Shown here piece after piece: positions 40,029-51,100 of a stretch of 64,000 nucleotides of DNA. Positions within the stretch are counted from its first letter, which is position 1, and each line of letters opens with the position of its first letter. Position numbers and translations under genes: made by a program. The notes under the pieces were generated by a model. That model was not told the origin of the DNA. It made no database searches and saw only the letters and a program-made list of their open reading frames with translations. Source of the DNA: Cafeteria roenbergensis (lineage: Eukaryota > Sar > Bigyra > Bicosoecida > Cafeteriaceae); NCBI GenBank assembly GCA_008330645.1, contig VLTN01000024.1, forward strand, positions 372,001 to 436,000, read 5' to 3'.

Positions 40029-42692
40029 TCACCGAGCTCGCGGCTCGTGGCCGAGGCCGTCACCCGCCTGCCGCGGGGTCTGGTGGCCGCTGGCGGCGGG
40101 GAAGAACGCCGACAGCGGCCGCCTCCGTGGCGAGGCTGAGGGGCCACGGCGCGCAGTCGGTGCTGCCGACTCCAGCCGATGACCCGCCGGCGAGGCTGCG
40201 AACGCGGGCATGGGGCGCAACTTGGTCGGTACCGCAGGCAGCGTGGTGCCAGGGTTGCAGGAATCGGGCAGCCGATGAGCCGGCGGCGAGGCCCGCAGTC
40301 GCATCGCTGCTTCGCCCTTGCGGCCGCGCGGCGGAGACTGCGCCCGAGACAGCAAGTGCGGTCCCGGCCGGGACAGTTGGCGCCTGGAAGGCGCAGTCGA
40401 CGGCCTCACAAGTCGCGCGCGTGGGGAGCTTGAGTTGCCTCGAGCTGGTGTGCGCGGCCTGGAGGGCCGACTGGGCAGTTGCGCAGGCGAAAGGATAGAA
40501 GACCGGCCAGCGAGCTCGCGCGCGGTGTATGGCGTCTGCGGCCTGCTCGCCCGCCCAAGCGTGGCCGAGGGGGACGCACAACCCTCGACTCCCGGCGTGC
40601 TCGGCCTGCTGGGCCGATCAGCGCGGAACGGAGGCAGCAGTGGTGGAGGTGACTGCGCGCCCTCGGAGGTGGAGTCAGCCGGTTCGCCTCGCAGGGTGGC
40701 TGGCTGCTGCAGGCTGAGCTGCGAAGCGAGGGTTCGGGACCGCTCGGCCAGGTCCCGCGCTCGAAGGCCCCGAGTTGTCATTGCCAGCGTTGCAGGACTC
40801 GCATTCTGCACCACTTTGGCAATGCCCGCAGGCACCAGCATCGACACCCGGCGGGCGCCCGGCGTGCAGTCGCCAGGGCCCAGGTCATTCACGTCGTCCA
40901 GCAACGCCACGAAGCCCCTCCTGCACAAGTAGTCGTGCGAGCACGGCGGCGACTTTGACTCGCCCAGCTCCGCCTGCTGTGGCTGGAACTCATCGCGGCG
41001 CTTCCGCACACCGCGCACGATGGCTATCCTGCGGGCTCGCCGCCTCGGGGGGCCTGTGACTTGCGGCAGCTCGGGCAACGTTTCGCGGGGGGTTGTGACC
41101 GGGCTGCGAAAGACCTTGATTCCCGGCACCCTCGTGACCAGGGCGGCAACTGCTCGCAGCTTGCGCATCTCCTCCGTCGTTTCCCCGTAGGCGTCGGAGG
41201 CGTCCACAGTGAATGCCAAGATCCGCTGGCCGTACTTGCCCTCAACCATGGTCAGTGAGTCGACCAGGGCTTCGAGCAGTCCGATGACTTCCTTGGCCCT
41301 GACGGACTTGCAGGCGATTTCCGCGTGCTCCCAGATTGCGATGGCGAAGTGCTTGTAGTCCATCACCTCGTTGCCTGCGGAGTCGTGCATCCAGTCGTCT
41401 CGCATATTCTTGGCCCGTGCGTCTGGGTCGTCGGCTCGCAGCGCATTGACACGGGAGATGGACCCTTTGATGTCGTCGATGCTGCGCTTGAGCCGTTGGA
41501 AGAAAACGCCGTGGGTCTTTTCTGTCATGCGCTCGCCCAAGCAGTTTGTGAAGCCTTTCCAGAGCGCCCTCGTGGCTCGAAGCACCCGAGGATGAAACCG
41601 GTTGCTCTCGCGAATCAGAATCTTTGCATTTGAGTAAACCTCGTCGAACTCGGGCAGTTTGCGGGCAAGATACGTCGTCATCTTGATTTTCTTGTCCGTC
41701 ATCGTGCTGATTGTGTTGGGCATGTATAGGGTTGCCAGCATCGTGAGCAGACGAGACTCGGGGCGATCGCTGCTGAGCTCGCGGAAGCCCATCTCCTCCA
41801 GACGAGCCGACGCTGCCTCCCGATCCGGAACGCCCATGTCCAGCACATCCACCATGCTGGCTGTCCGGTGCATGTGGCCAGTGACCGGCACCGTCAGCGG
41901 CCTGGCAGACACGTTGGGCACCGGTGCCTCGCGCTTTCGGCGACGCACCGAGCGATACCGCGATGTTGTGTCCCGCGACATGGCAAGTGCTGCCGCGCGT
42001 CTTGCTGCATGAGCAGACGCGCTGTCGCGTCTCCTCGGCTGACCAGCCCTGCCGTGTGCCGAGAGTCCCGACACGCGGCGCGCCCGGGCCTCCGGAAAGG
42101 CACGCCGGCCAGAGGGGGACCAGCCCGGCGGAGTGCCACTCAACAGAGGCGACGCCCGCCTCGCCCTTAGGACCCCAGGGAGGTCCGTGATGGAGTCTAG
42201 CCCCGCGCGACCGCGCCCAGCCGCTGCAGAGCTCGGCGGCTCGACTGAGCCGACGGGAACGCGGACGCGCCGGCGCAAAGGTGGGGACGGGCGCTGGCTG
42301 CTCGTGGCGGACGACAGCGGGCCATCGCGCCCGAGACGGCCGACTCTGGCGGACGGCGAAGGACTGGCACTTTGGGCCGCAGCAGCTGGCGCGGCAGCAG
42401 GCCGCACCAGGCACGGTGCTCGCTGGCCGAGAGCGGAGCGGCAGGCCTGGATGCTCTCGTCCACGTAGTGGCGGCGAGGCACGATGCGCTGTTTCAGTGA
42501 CCCTTGCCCTTTGGGCCGGCGACCCTGGATCGTGGAGTGCTTGGCTGGAGGGTCAATGACAATGTCTGAGTCACTCCATCGCCGGGGTCGTGGTGGGGGG
42601 CGCAACTGCGCGATGGCAGCACGCCCAGCCGCCCTGAGCCATAGAAGCAACTTGGCGTACAGCCTGCGCCGCCGCTCTGGCTCGAGAGGCAT
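40029..42692 (-). CDS. Arg-rich unknown protein, EF-hand-like core and RPxTP motifs
   Basis: This is an 887-residue single exon starting at ATG 42692. I do not recognise a named family. The N-terminus (RRRLYAKLLLWLRAAGRAAIAQL) is basic and amphipathic, like an IQ or calmodulin-binding helix. Residues about 50-270 are disordered and Arg/Ser-rich. Residues about 275-535 look folded: a helical lead, then DDWMHDSAGNEVMDYKHFAIAIWEHAE, which has the rhythm of a degenerate EF-hand seen in some protist flagellar proteins as I recall them. The C-terminal 220 residues carry repeated RPSTPG, RPQTPY, RPRTPA, RPSTAP and RPLSAF motifs, a style common in microtubule or cilium-associated proteins. A cytoskeletal or flagellar role is inference only. 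It converges with CLU (264 nt between stops). Confidence 0.72.
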   Translation of the reverse strand: MPLEPERRRRLYAKLLLWLRAAGRAAIAQLRPPPRPRRWSDSDIVIDPPAKHSTIQGRRPKGQGSLKQRIVPRRHYVDESIQACRSALGQRAPCLVRPAAAPAAAAQSASPSPSARVGRLGRDGPLSSATSSQRPSPPLRRRVRVPVGSVEPPSSAAAGRGRAGLDSITDLPGVLRARRASPLLSGTPPGWSPSGRRAFPEARARRVSGLSAHGRAGQPRRRDSASAHAARRAAALAMSRDTTSRYRSVRRRKREAPVPNVSARPLTVPVTGHMHRTASMVDVLDMGVPDREAASARLEEMGFRELSSDRPESRLLTMLATLYMPNTISTMTDKKIKMTTYLARKLPEFDEVYSNAKILIRESNRFHPRVLRATRALWKGFTNCLGERMTEKTHGVFFQRLKRSIDDIKGSISRVNALRADDPDARAKNMRDDWMHDSAGNEVMDYKHFAIAIWEHAEIACKSVRAKEVIGLLEALVDSLTMVEGKYGQRILAFTVDASDAYGETTEEMRKLRAVAALVTRVPGIKVFRSPVTTPRETLPELPQVTGPPRRRARRIAIVRGVRKRRDEFQPQQAELGESKSPPCSHDYLCRRGFVALLDDVNDLGPGDCTPGARRVSMLVPAGIAKVVQNASPATLAMTTRGLRARDLAERSRTLASQLSLQQPATLRGEPADSTSEGAQSPPPLLPPFRADRPSRPSTPGVEGCASPSATLGRASRPQTPYTARELAGRSSILSPAQLPSRPSRPRTPARGNSSSPRARLVRPSTAPSRRQLSRPGPHLLSRAQSPPRGRKGEAAMRLRASPPAHRLPDSCNPGTTLPAVPTKLRPMPAFAASPAGHRLESAAPTARRGPSASPRRRPLSAFFPAASGHQTPRQAGDGLGHEPRAR

Positions 42693-43247
42693 ACTGGCAG
42701 CCAGGCGCCAGGCCAGCCCACGGAGCGGGAGGTGGCCGAGCCCTGGCTCGCCAGCGCGCCAGAATCAGACGAGGCAGGCCGTGCGACGCGCGAGGAGAGC
42801 TGTGCTCAGTCGTGTCTCCAATGATTTTTTTTCGCTTCACGCCAGTGTGGCGTTGGCAGAGCTGCGAATGTGGCGCGCGAGGGTGACGTGAGTTTCACCG
42901 TCGCGCGATTGCAGTGACTTGCTCGTCCATACCCCATGGCTGTTTGTGGGCAAGCGCGGCCGCTCCTTCCCCGCAGAGACTGCTCCGAGGCGGCCCGCGG
43001 CGCACCTGTGGCGCCGCGTGCGCGCTGCCAGCCTCGGCGCTGCAACTGCATTTGCTGGCTTCAGCGCCCTGCGCCACAGCAGTCGCCACAGAGTGATCAT
43101 TGAAGCCGCGTGACCTACGGCCTCCTGGCTGGGCAGTTGGGGCTTCCTAGTGGTTGTGCCTCTGAGGAGCGGGTGCTGGCTCTGGAGTGGTTCAGGCAAC
43201 TCTTCAAGTCATGCCGGGTTGGAGCTGCAACCGGCACGGCGCCGCGT
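42693..43247. other. Intergenic region on minus-strand pair
   Basis: These 555 nt separate the PTGES2-like stop from the start of the Arg-rich gene, both on the minus strand. They should hold the Arg-rich gene's promoter. A T run (about 42824-42831) is the only notable feature. Short open frames lack support. Confidence 0.35.
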
Positions 43248-44259
43248 CTAGGACGACGCGATCGGCCCAGAATTCTTCACTCGCTGCTGCATGGCAGAGT
43301 ACCACGCGTCAAGTTCGGGCCTGGCAGCGAGGACGTCCCGCAGCGTTTGCATGGAGGTCATGGCGCGCAGCATGCCGAAGACGACTGCGTCGGCAGCAGT
43401 CGGGTCCTTGCCGAAGCGGAAGTCGCCCTCTGTGGTTGCCAGCCTGCTCAGCCACGTATCGAGCTCGTCGAGGAGCACGGCCCGCGCCTTGTGCCTGCCC
43501 CCTGTCCGCTTCTGAGCGATTCGCCCGCCCACCACGTACATCATAAGAGGGGCGCCGTAGCGAAGCGCAGCCCGCTCCGTGGTTCCGAAGGACGGCTCAT
43601 CGTCGACGTACTTGAAAACCTCGAAGGACTGGGGCAGGGAGGAGTAGATGTTCGCAGGGAGCAGCGCAACCAGCCGGTCGTACGCCCACGCCACCTCAGC
43701 CGCGACCTCGGAGTCCGCGCCCCGCGCCGGCATCGGCGCCGCAAGCTCCGCGCCCATCTCGTCTGTGAGCCTCTTCATGATGTCGAAGGAGTCATTCAGC
43801 TGCTGCATGGCCGGGGCTGCCCCGTCCTGCGCCTCGAACTGCGCGATCGCAATGGGAACCTTGGAGTAGCCCTTGGCGACGTCCGGGTGCGTCTTGAGCT
43901 GCGACTTGGTCACGGGGTTGACCTCCCTAGTTACGTAGTCGATGCCGTTGACATCCAGCCAAGCCTGCGTGTTCCGGAAAGCCGCGGGGCCGGGCAAGGA
44001 AGCTTGCGTCATCGCGGCCGTCCGGCAGGCGGGAGCGCAGCCCGCACGCCAGCCGGCGCCGAAAGAAGCGAACGGCACCGCCCGCTGCGACGGTCAAGCT
44101 TACGCGAAGGGCACCGCAGAACGGGCAAATCTTGTACTGAAGGACCTCCAGAGGGGCAGCGAGGCCGGCCATGCCGCGGACTCGCAGGCTGGCGGCGCTG
44201 CTGCCTGCGCGCCCGAGCGCACGCGCAGGCCCGGACCGAAGGGCCATGGCTGCTCGCAT
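43248..44259 (-). CDS. PTGES2: Prostaglandin E synthase 2-like glutaredoxin/GST-fold protein
   Basis: The family has an N-terminal glutaredoxin-like domain with a CPxC site and a C-terminal GST-like domain; in mammals it is membrane-linked and binds glutathione and heme. Two exons (44259-44104, 43964-43248; intron 139 nt with the window's only GTAAG donor I identified, phase 0) give 290 residues; human PTGES2 is 377. The join LQYKICPFCGALR-AWLDVNGIDYVTREVNPV reproduces the family block, with Cys45 and Cys48 as the active pair. KVPIAIAQF, QQLNDSFDIM and, later, the LLPANIYSSLPQS and FGMLRAM segments match the GST-like part. The N-terminus (MRAAMALRSGPARALGRAGS) looks like a mitochondrial leader. 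Prostaglandin synthesis in this organism is not implied. The gene is head-to-head with METTL5. Confidence 0.9.
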
Positions 44260-44438
44260 TCCCGAAAAGCAAGTCCCGCCGAGAGCGCGGACGGAGTGAG
44301 TGCTGCCGCGGAAACCAGGAGGGCGTCGCCGGAGCGGCGATGGGAGTTTTGCCGGCTCGCCAGCGGCAGAGCCGCAGCCTGCGAGAGAGGCCTCGTGCCC
44401 GCTTCTGCGCGCGCTGCGGCCACCGCTGGCTGGCCGGA
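44260..44438. promoter_or_regulatory. Short divergent promoter PTGES2-like / METTL5
   Basis: Only 179 nt separate the two start codons, so one compact region must drive both genes. No clear element is visible. Confidence 0.4.
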
Positions 44439-45251
44439 ATGGACGCAGCGACGCCCCAGCTCCGGGTGAAGCGCCTCCGGGCGGTGTTGCAGAGCGTGAG
44501 TCTCGGGAACGCCGAGCCTTCCCCCGCCAGAGTGTCGCGAAGGGCAAGTGCCACCCAAAGCCTTCGCTGGCTGTCCCGGTGCTGCCGCCCTTGCCTTGCC
44601 CCGCAGGTGCGGCCCTTTTCGTCGCCGAAGATCGAGCTGGAGCAGTATCACACTGCCGCGGACCTGGCCGCGCGCATCTTGTTGCTGGCGCAGTCCCACG
44701 GCGACGTCGCTGGCCGCACTGTTGTGGACCTCGGCTGCGGCACAGCCATGCTGGCCATCGCCGCGCGGGCATGCGGGGCGGGTGTTGTGATTGGCGTTGA
44801 CACGGACGCGGACGCCCTCGCCGACGCGGCAAGCAACCTGCGCGCCCTTGAGATGGAGGACGGCGTGGACCTGGTGCACTCGGAGGTGGGCTCGTTTTGC
44901 CGCTCCGTGGCCAAGCGGCCCCGGCCGGCAGGCGTGCACACCGTCATCACGAACCCCCCTTTCGGAACGCGCACTGCTGGCGCGGACGTGGCTTTCCTTG
45001 AGGCAGCGGCGGCTCTGCAGCCCCAGGTGATCTACTCCCTTCACAAGACGTCAACGCGCGCGTTCCTGCTGGGCCGCGCCGAGGAGATGGGCTACCACGC
45101 CGAGGCAGTGGCGGAGATGGCCTTCCCCCTTCCCAAGGCGTACGCCTTCCACCGCAAGTCGGAGGGGTCCGTGGCGGTGGACTTGCTGAGGCTGACCCGC
45201 GAGCCGCCTGCCGCTGCAACAGCCGCAGCTGCAGCCGCTGCTGGCGAGTGA
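44439..45251 (+). CDS. METTL5: METTL5-like 18S rRNA N6-adenine methyltransferase
   Basis: METTL5, with TRMT112, methylates one adenosine in the decoding region of 18S rRNA. Two exons (44439-44495, 44607-45251; intron 111 nt, GTGAG/CGCAG, phase 0) give 233 residues; human METTL5 is 209. The family lead LEQYHTAADLAARIL is present, followed by the SAM motif VVDLGCGTAMLAIAA, the acidic GVDTDADAL and the catalytic NPPF at 135-138 (NPPFGTRTAGADVAFL). YSLHKTSTRAF and LPKAYAFHRKS match the METTL5 C-terminal half. A short Ala-rich tail is added. The size and LEQY lead separate it from HemK-type NPPY enzymes. The product should be nucleolar/nuclear and cytosolic. Confidence 0.94.
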   Translation: MDAATPQLRVKRLRAVLQSVSLGNAEPSPARVSRRASATQSLRWLSRCCRPCLAPQVRPFSSPKIELEQYHTAADLAARILLLAQSHGDVAGRTVVDLGCGTAMLAIAARACGAGVVIGVDTDADALADAASNLRALEMEDGVDLVHSEVGSFCRSVAKRPRPAGVHTVITNPPFGTRTAGADVAFLEAAAALQPQVIYSLHKTSTRAFLLGRAEEMGYHAEAVAEMAFPLPKAYAFHRKSEGSVAVDLLRLTREPPAAATAAAAAAAGE

Positions 45252-45439
45252 ATGTCTGCGAGTGCCTGTTGCGTGCGCGGCCGCGCTGCTGGCAGGGCGT
45301 GCGGCTGACGCCAGCGCGCCTTGCCGGCCCGGCAATAGCGATTTGGCGTCCCAGGAGCAACGTGTCGGTCTTGGCAGCACAATCGCGTCGCGCGGGTGAA
45401 CGCACACGCACGCCTACGCAGCACCAGCCCAACTGCCCG

Positions 45440-47618
45440 TCACACCTCGCGCAGCAGCGCCTCGGCGTCGTGCTGCACGTCGCGGGCGTACTGCTCCTGC
45501 AGCAGCCGGCGCCCCGACCCGCCGGCGCCGGCGGCGGCGCCCGACCCGCTCCCGCCTGCGCCAGCGTCCGAAGCCTCGTCATCCGACCCCGTGCCGCCCG
45601 CCAGCAGGGCCCGTGCCTCCTCCACCGCCGCGCTGGCCACCGCCCTAGCGTCCTCGGCGTCGATCATGCCCAGCCTGAGCGCCGCCGCTGCCGCCTCCGG
45701 GTAGGTGCGGAAGAGCACCACGCCAGCCTCGCGCAGCGCGTCCTTGTGGGACCCGTCACCCGTGGTGGGCGACGTCTCGTTGACGTCGTGCACAAATGCG
45801 GCCAGGACCTGTTTCGAGTGCCGGGCCAGCGCCTCCGCTGCCACCGCCGCGTCGCCCTGCCCCGAGTCGCCCAGGAACACGGCGCAGCACTCTCGCCACA
45901 GCGCCAGCTGCAGCGTCAGGTTCGAGGCCTTGCGCTCGGCGATGGCTGCAGTGCTGATCCCGCTGGCTAGCGACCCGGCGAGGACGGTGGCGGAGGGGGG
46001 CGCAAGCCAGCCCAGCCCTTCGAGCGTCCGCCGCCTCAGCACGTCGAACGCGCCAGCCGGCCGGGCTGTCAGCACCACCAGGTGGCCCGCGGGCTCGTCC
46101 GCCGGGGTGCGTACCGTGATCGGCATCACCTCTTGCCACCCAGCCGACGCGGCCGCAACTCGTTCCGCGCCTCCGCCCGCGCCATCAGGCTCCGCGCCGC
46201 CAGCTGGCCCCCTCGCCGTGCCCGCCGCTGCCCCGTCCCGCGGGACCATGCCGCGCAGCGCCGCAGCCTCGGCCGCGTCCCCTCGCCGGTGCGTGCGCAT
46301 CCACCCGCCCGCCAGCGCCAGCGTTTCCAGCGCCGACTGCGACCGCCACGGCCCTCCTGCCTCCACCCCGCCGTCCGACCCAGCTGCCCCGTCCCCCTCC
46401 TCCTCGTCATCGGCCCCGTACAGAAACCGGTCGGCACCGTCCGAGTCGCTCGCCCTGAGCGCAGCTGCAGCCGCCGACCCCGCCGCCCCGGCGCCATCCT
46501 CGTCAGTTCCGCCCCCCAGCTCCTGGTCGGCCGCGCCCATGGCACCGCCGGCCGCCCCGCGATCGGCACGCGGCGACTCGCAGGCGCGAGCGTCCGACCC
46601 ATCTGCATCGGCTCCGCCCAGCGCAGCTGAGCTGGCGCCGGCCGACCGGCCTTCAGCGCCCGCGTCAGCCGGATGGAGCAGCGCGCTCCTTCCCAGCAGG
46701 GCGCCCACAAAGGCCTTGGCGCCCGGGTACGGCGCCCCTCTGGGGACCCGGCGGTCCAGCCACCCCTGCCGCAGCGTGTCGTCGAAGTCGGACACCAGCT
46801 GCATGCCCAGGCGTCCTCCCGGCGGCAGGGCCGCCCGCACCGCCGCTGCCTCCAGCGCCAGGTGCTGCAGGAGCTCTGCCTGCGCGGCCGGGGCCCCGCC
46901 GACGTCCCTGTACACGAGGCGGAACAGGTCGTGCCTGCCCCCGCCGACGTCGAGGGAGCGCTTCAGGCGCGTGAGGTCGCTGCCGCAGGTGCTGAGCAGC
47001 ACGTCGGCGATGGCCCTGGCGGAGCCGGGGCGCAGACGACGGCCCTCCGACGCCAGCGCTCGGATGAGCACTGCACGGGCGCTGAGCCCGAGGTCAGCGG
47101 CACGGCTGTGCGCGAGCAGGTGCAGCAGGCGTGCCCGTGACGGGCCGTCTTGGAACGCGTCTAGGAGCCGTGCGGCGAGCGGGGCGGCCGGTCCGGCGAG
47201 CAGCGCCTCGGAGAGCTGGGCGGCGGACATCGAAGCCAGTCGAGCCAGCACCTGGGGGAGCGGGCGGCCGGGGCAGCGGGGGCGCGTGAGGGCGGGAAGT
47301 GGCGGCGTGAATGCGGCCTCGCCCCGTTGCGGAGAGTGCCGCGGCCGTTTAGGTGGGGAGCGGGAGAGGGAGCGGAGAGCGGACGCGGAGGCTAGCTGGC
47401 CGGCTGGGGCTTCGGCGTCTGCGCTGATGAGAGGCTGGACTCACCTCGTCAATGTCCTTGGCCTTGAGAAGGGCGTCGGCGTCCTCCCACGCGTCTGGGC
47501 TGGCGCCGCCTTCGCGGAAGAAGGGCTGGAGGCCGGCGTTGTCGCCCTTGTCCCACTTGTACGGCTGCGGCTTGGGGCTGCGGAAGCCACGGCGCGGGGG
47601 CCAGGGGAGAGGCGGCAT
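45440..47618 (-). CDS. App1/LNS2-like HAD phosphatase (phosphatidate phosphatase-like)
   Basis: Two exons (47618-47445, 47251-45440; intron 193 nt, GTGAG/CCCAG, phase 0) give 661 residues. The catalytic part matches the App1 (DUF2183) group of HAD-type phosphatases, in which yeast App1 dephosphorylates phosphatidate: nucleophile motif SDFDDTL (about residue 212), a Thr motif in VLTARPAG (about 450), and FLGDSGQGD (about 518), then KQVLAAFVHDV. An Arg/Ser/Glu/Ala-rich insert of about 180 residues separates the first motif from the second. A helical N-terminal domain of about 150 residues precedes the catalytic part (AAQLSEALLAGPAAPLAARLL onward). No signal or membrane segment is seen. Start ATG 47618 gives a Pro/Lys-rich lead (MPPLPWPPRRGF). 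Substrate specificity is inferred from family only. Confidence 0.8.
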
Positions 47619-48148
47619 TGCTGGGCGAAGCGAAGCAGACACACCACGGAGCAAGCGCATAGAGCGCGGGAGATCGGAGCGCGGGGCCGCCACGGAGCCG
47701 CAGGTTCGGTGCGAACGCTGCGTCGCATTGTCCGCGAAAGGCGACCCGCACCTTGCTGTGACCCCGGCAGCGTGGCACTGCGCAATCGAGGCGGGCGCGC
47801 ATGCCAGTGCCACAGCATTGGACTCACGAGCCAGCCTTGGCGATTCTGTCAATCATGGCTCCCAGCCTGGCCTTGAGAGCGCCGGACTTGCTCGGGGGCG
47901 GCGCTTGCGGTGTGACCTGTTCGGCCGCACCGCTGCGGGCCGAAAGCCAGCGCCCGCCGCGCTGGCGGAGAGCACGCGCAACCTTGCCCGACATGCTGCA
48001 GCGGGCCGTCCTGCTGCCGAATGTCCCCCCCCCGCGGCGGGGAGTGTTCCGGAGCGAGTCGCCGGCGTGTTCGCCGGGAGGCGCGAGTGAGTCGGGCTCT
48101 GCCAGCGCCAGGCGGGCAACTGCGTGCGGGGCACCTGAGGGCTGCGGC
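47619..48148. promoter_or_regulatory. Divergent intergenic region App1-like / separase
   Basis: About 530 nt lie between the two start codons and should hold both promoters. No domain-bearing ORF, TATA box or notable repeat is visible. Confidence 0.4.
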
Positions 48149-51100
48149 ATGGCCGCCCAGGCCATCATCGATGACGCGTCTCGAGGCTGTGCCTCCGAGG
48201 CCGGGCTCGGGCGACTTGTCGTCACGCTGCGTCCAGTTCTCAGTCTTCCCGAGGGCGCCAGCCTGGACGACACCAAGTGAGCGGCGGCAGCCGTTTGCCT
48301 GCGCGGACGTTGGAGCGCCATACGCACGGCGCGCCAGCCGTGTGCCCTGGCAGTGCGCCCCATGCCGTGTATTTTGCAGAAAGACAGCAGCCAGGATGGG
48401 CGGGTTCGTGCTCAAGCTGGCCCAGACTGCGACGAGGGCACTCCGCGCGGGGTCGAGTGGGAACGGGCCGACTTGCGACGCGGCCTCGGCTGCAGTGCAC
48501 TGCTTGTATCGCATTCGGTCTGCGCTGCGGTGCGACAAGCACGCCCTGCTTCGGGCGGAGTGCCAGGTCGTGACGCGCGCAGCTGAGTGCCAGCTATTTC
48601 CGGCGGTGGTTCGCGAGGCGGCCTCCCTCGCCGACCTGTGCGCCGGGAGGCCCGTGCGCCTCTTCGTCGAGCGCCTCCCCTCCGCCGCGGTGTCTCGCAT
48701 CGCGGCCGGCTCGGCCACGCAGGACGAGCAGGACGCCTTCGCCGACTGCGTGCTCGCCGCTGCCAGCTTTGCGGCCCCCGGCCGCGGCCACGACGCGGCC
48801 TCTGCCAGGCTCGTGGTGTCGGCTCTGCACGCGACGCTGGTGGCGCTCGCGCAGCTGGGGGAGGTGGGCGCTGCTTGTCGTCTGGCGACAGAGGCTCTCC
48901 CCGCCTGGCTGGCTGCGCAGGCCGAAGCGGACGGCGCAGCGGCCGACCACGGACGGCGCGACGTCGGCGCCGCTGCCCAGGCAGGGAGGACGCCGGGAAA
49001 GGCCCCTCGAGCGCCCCTCACGCCCTCGGCGCCGCGCGTGGCCAACGCAGCCTCCGCCGCTGCCGGCGGCAAGGCGACCCGCGGCGCGCCCTCCGTCGCG
49101 CAGACGGGAGCCGGCGGGGTGCCCGCGGGCGGGCCGGCGGCTGCCATGGCGGCCGGCCGTGCCCGCGAGCTCTGCGTCCGTGCGTTGCTCGCCGCGGCTG
49201 ACCACGCGGCCGCTGGAGCGGGCAGGGCCTGTGCGGGGGAGGCTCTCCCGAACGGCGGCGCCGTGGCGCGAGCGGCCCGCTCGGCCAGCCTCCGCGTTGC
49301 CGCAGCGACGCTGCTGCTGGACACCGGGGCCGTGGCAGCCAGCGCGGCAGCGGCAGCGGCGGGCGAAGAGGCGGACGCGGACGACGCGGCGGCCGAGGCT
49401 ACGGCCCGCGCCGCTGCTTTGAGGGAGGCTGCGGTCGCCGCCATGTCGGCAGCAGCGGCGGGAGTCAGAGTTCTGCAGGAAGTGACCCCTGGCAGCGACG
49501 AAGCGGCGGAGGCGGGGTCCTTCGTCGTGGCCAGGCCTCGCGGGGGGGCGGCGCTGGTGGAGCCCTCTGGCGCCGGCAGCGTGCGCGGGATGAGCCTGGG
49601 GCGGGCGCAAACGGTGGCCGTGGCGGCGCTGCTGCTGCCTCTGGCCGAGCGTGTGGCCAGGCGCGCCCCAGAGGGCGAGGCGGAGGCCGTGGCGGACTGG
49701 CTTGCGCGGGCAGCGGACGCATGCGAACGGGCGGATGACGTGGCAGGCGCGGACCGGTGCAACGAGCTGGCGCTGGCCGTGTGCAGACGCGAGGCGCGGC
49801 TGGCGGGAGCCGCGCTGGCCGCTGCACCGCGCGGCAGCGGCAGCGGTAGCGGCAGCGGCAGCGGCAGCGGTAGCGGCAGCGGCAGCGGCAGCGGCAGCGG
49901 CAGCGGCAGCTCTGTGAAGCAGGCGAGCCGGCTTGTCGCGGCGGCTGCGTCAGAGGCCGCCACGCACGTCTGGGCCGGTCGCAGGCTGCTTGAGCGATGG
50001 CTGGCCGACTCTGGCAGCCCGGGGCAAAGTGCCATCACTGCCGGCAGAGCTGCAGAGCGAGCCCCTGGCACGGTGTTCCGCACCGCGGCGAAGCGGTCCC
50101 GACGCCACGGTGCCAGTGACAGCGATGCCGACGACGACGAGCACGGGGCAGCGACCCCTGCAGAGTCAGGTGCCGGCGGCGCCGCAGAGGCGGCAGGTCC
50201 CGGGCAGGGGCCCCTCGCGAGGCGCCTTGGCTTCGGCGCCGACAGCCCGGCAGACAGCCCAGGAGCTGCTCCGGCCGCGGCACTGGCATCGCGCTTCGGC
50301 GCAGATTCGCCCGAGCCGGCCGGCCGCCGCCGCCGCCCCCACCCCGTCGAGACCCCTGCTGCGTCGCGCCCCGTCCGCTCCCGTGGCGGCGCCGTGGCGC
50401 AGTGCCACGAGCGGCCGGAGGGGGAGACCCCCTCAAGCGACGCCGCGGCCCCGGGAGCGCCCCCCCCCGCAGAGGCAGCAGCGGCACTGCGGGCTGCTGC
50501 GCAGGCCATCCGCCACGCCCGGTCCAGCGAGCTGGCCTGGGCGGAGCTGCGCCGCGGACACGGGTGGCAGGCGCAGAGCCCCCGCTGGCTGGCCGCCGTC
50601 GAGGCTCTCATGGCAGTGCGGCCGCTGCTCGTGGCAGCAGCCGACACCGCAGGCTCGCTCGCAGATGCGCCGGACGACGTTGAGACGCCGTCGCCGGAGC
50701 AGATGGCGCACGCAGCCGCCGGGGCGGGCAAGACGCCCGGCAGAGCCGCCGGGGCGGGCAAGACGCCCGGCAGAGCCGCCGGGGCGGGCAAGACGCCCGG
50801 CAGAGCCGCCGGGGCGGGCAAGACGCCCGGGTGGACACGCGGCGGCCCCGGCAAGACGCCCGGCCGCGGCGCTGTGCCGGCCTCTGTGCTTGCGGCGAGA
50901 GAGCTGACGAGGACAGCGAAGAAGGCTCCCGGAACGTTCCACAAGCGCGCCCGGGCGACGCCTGGGCTGGCGGCTCTGGCGGCGATGGCGAGCACTCCCG
51001 GCAGAGCTCTCAACTTTGGAAGCGTGGAGGACTCTGACGACGACAGCGAGGCGAGCGAGGCGAGCGAGGGAGCCATGCCCAAGCGGGGTCGGGCGGGGCT

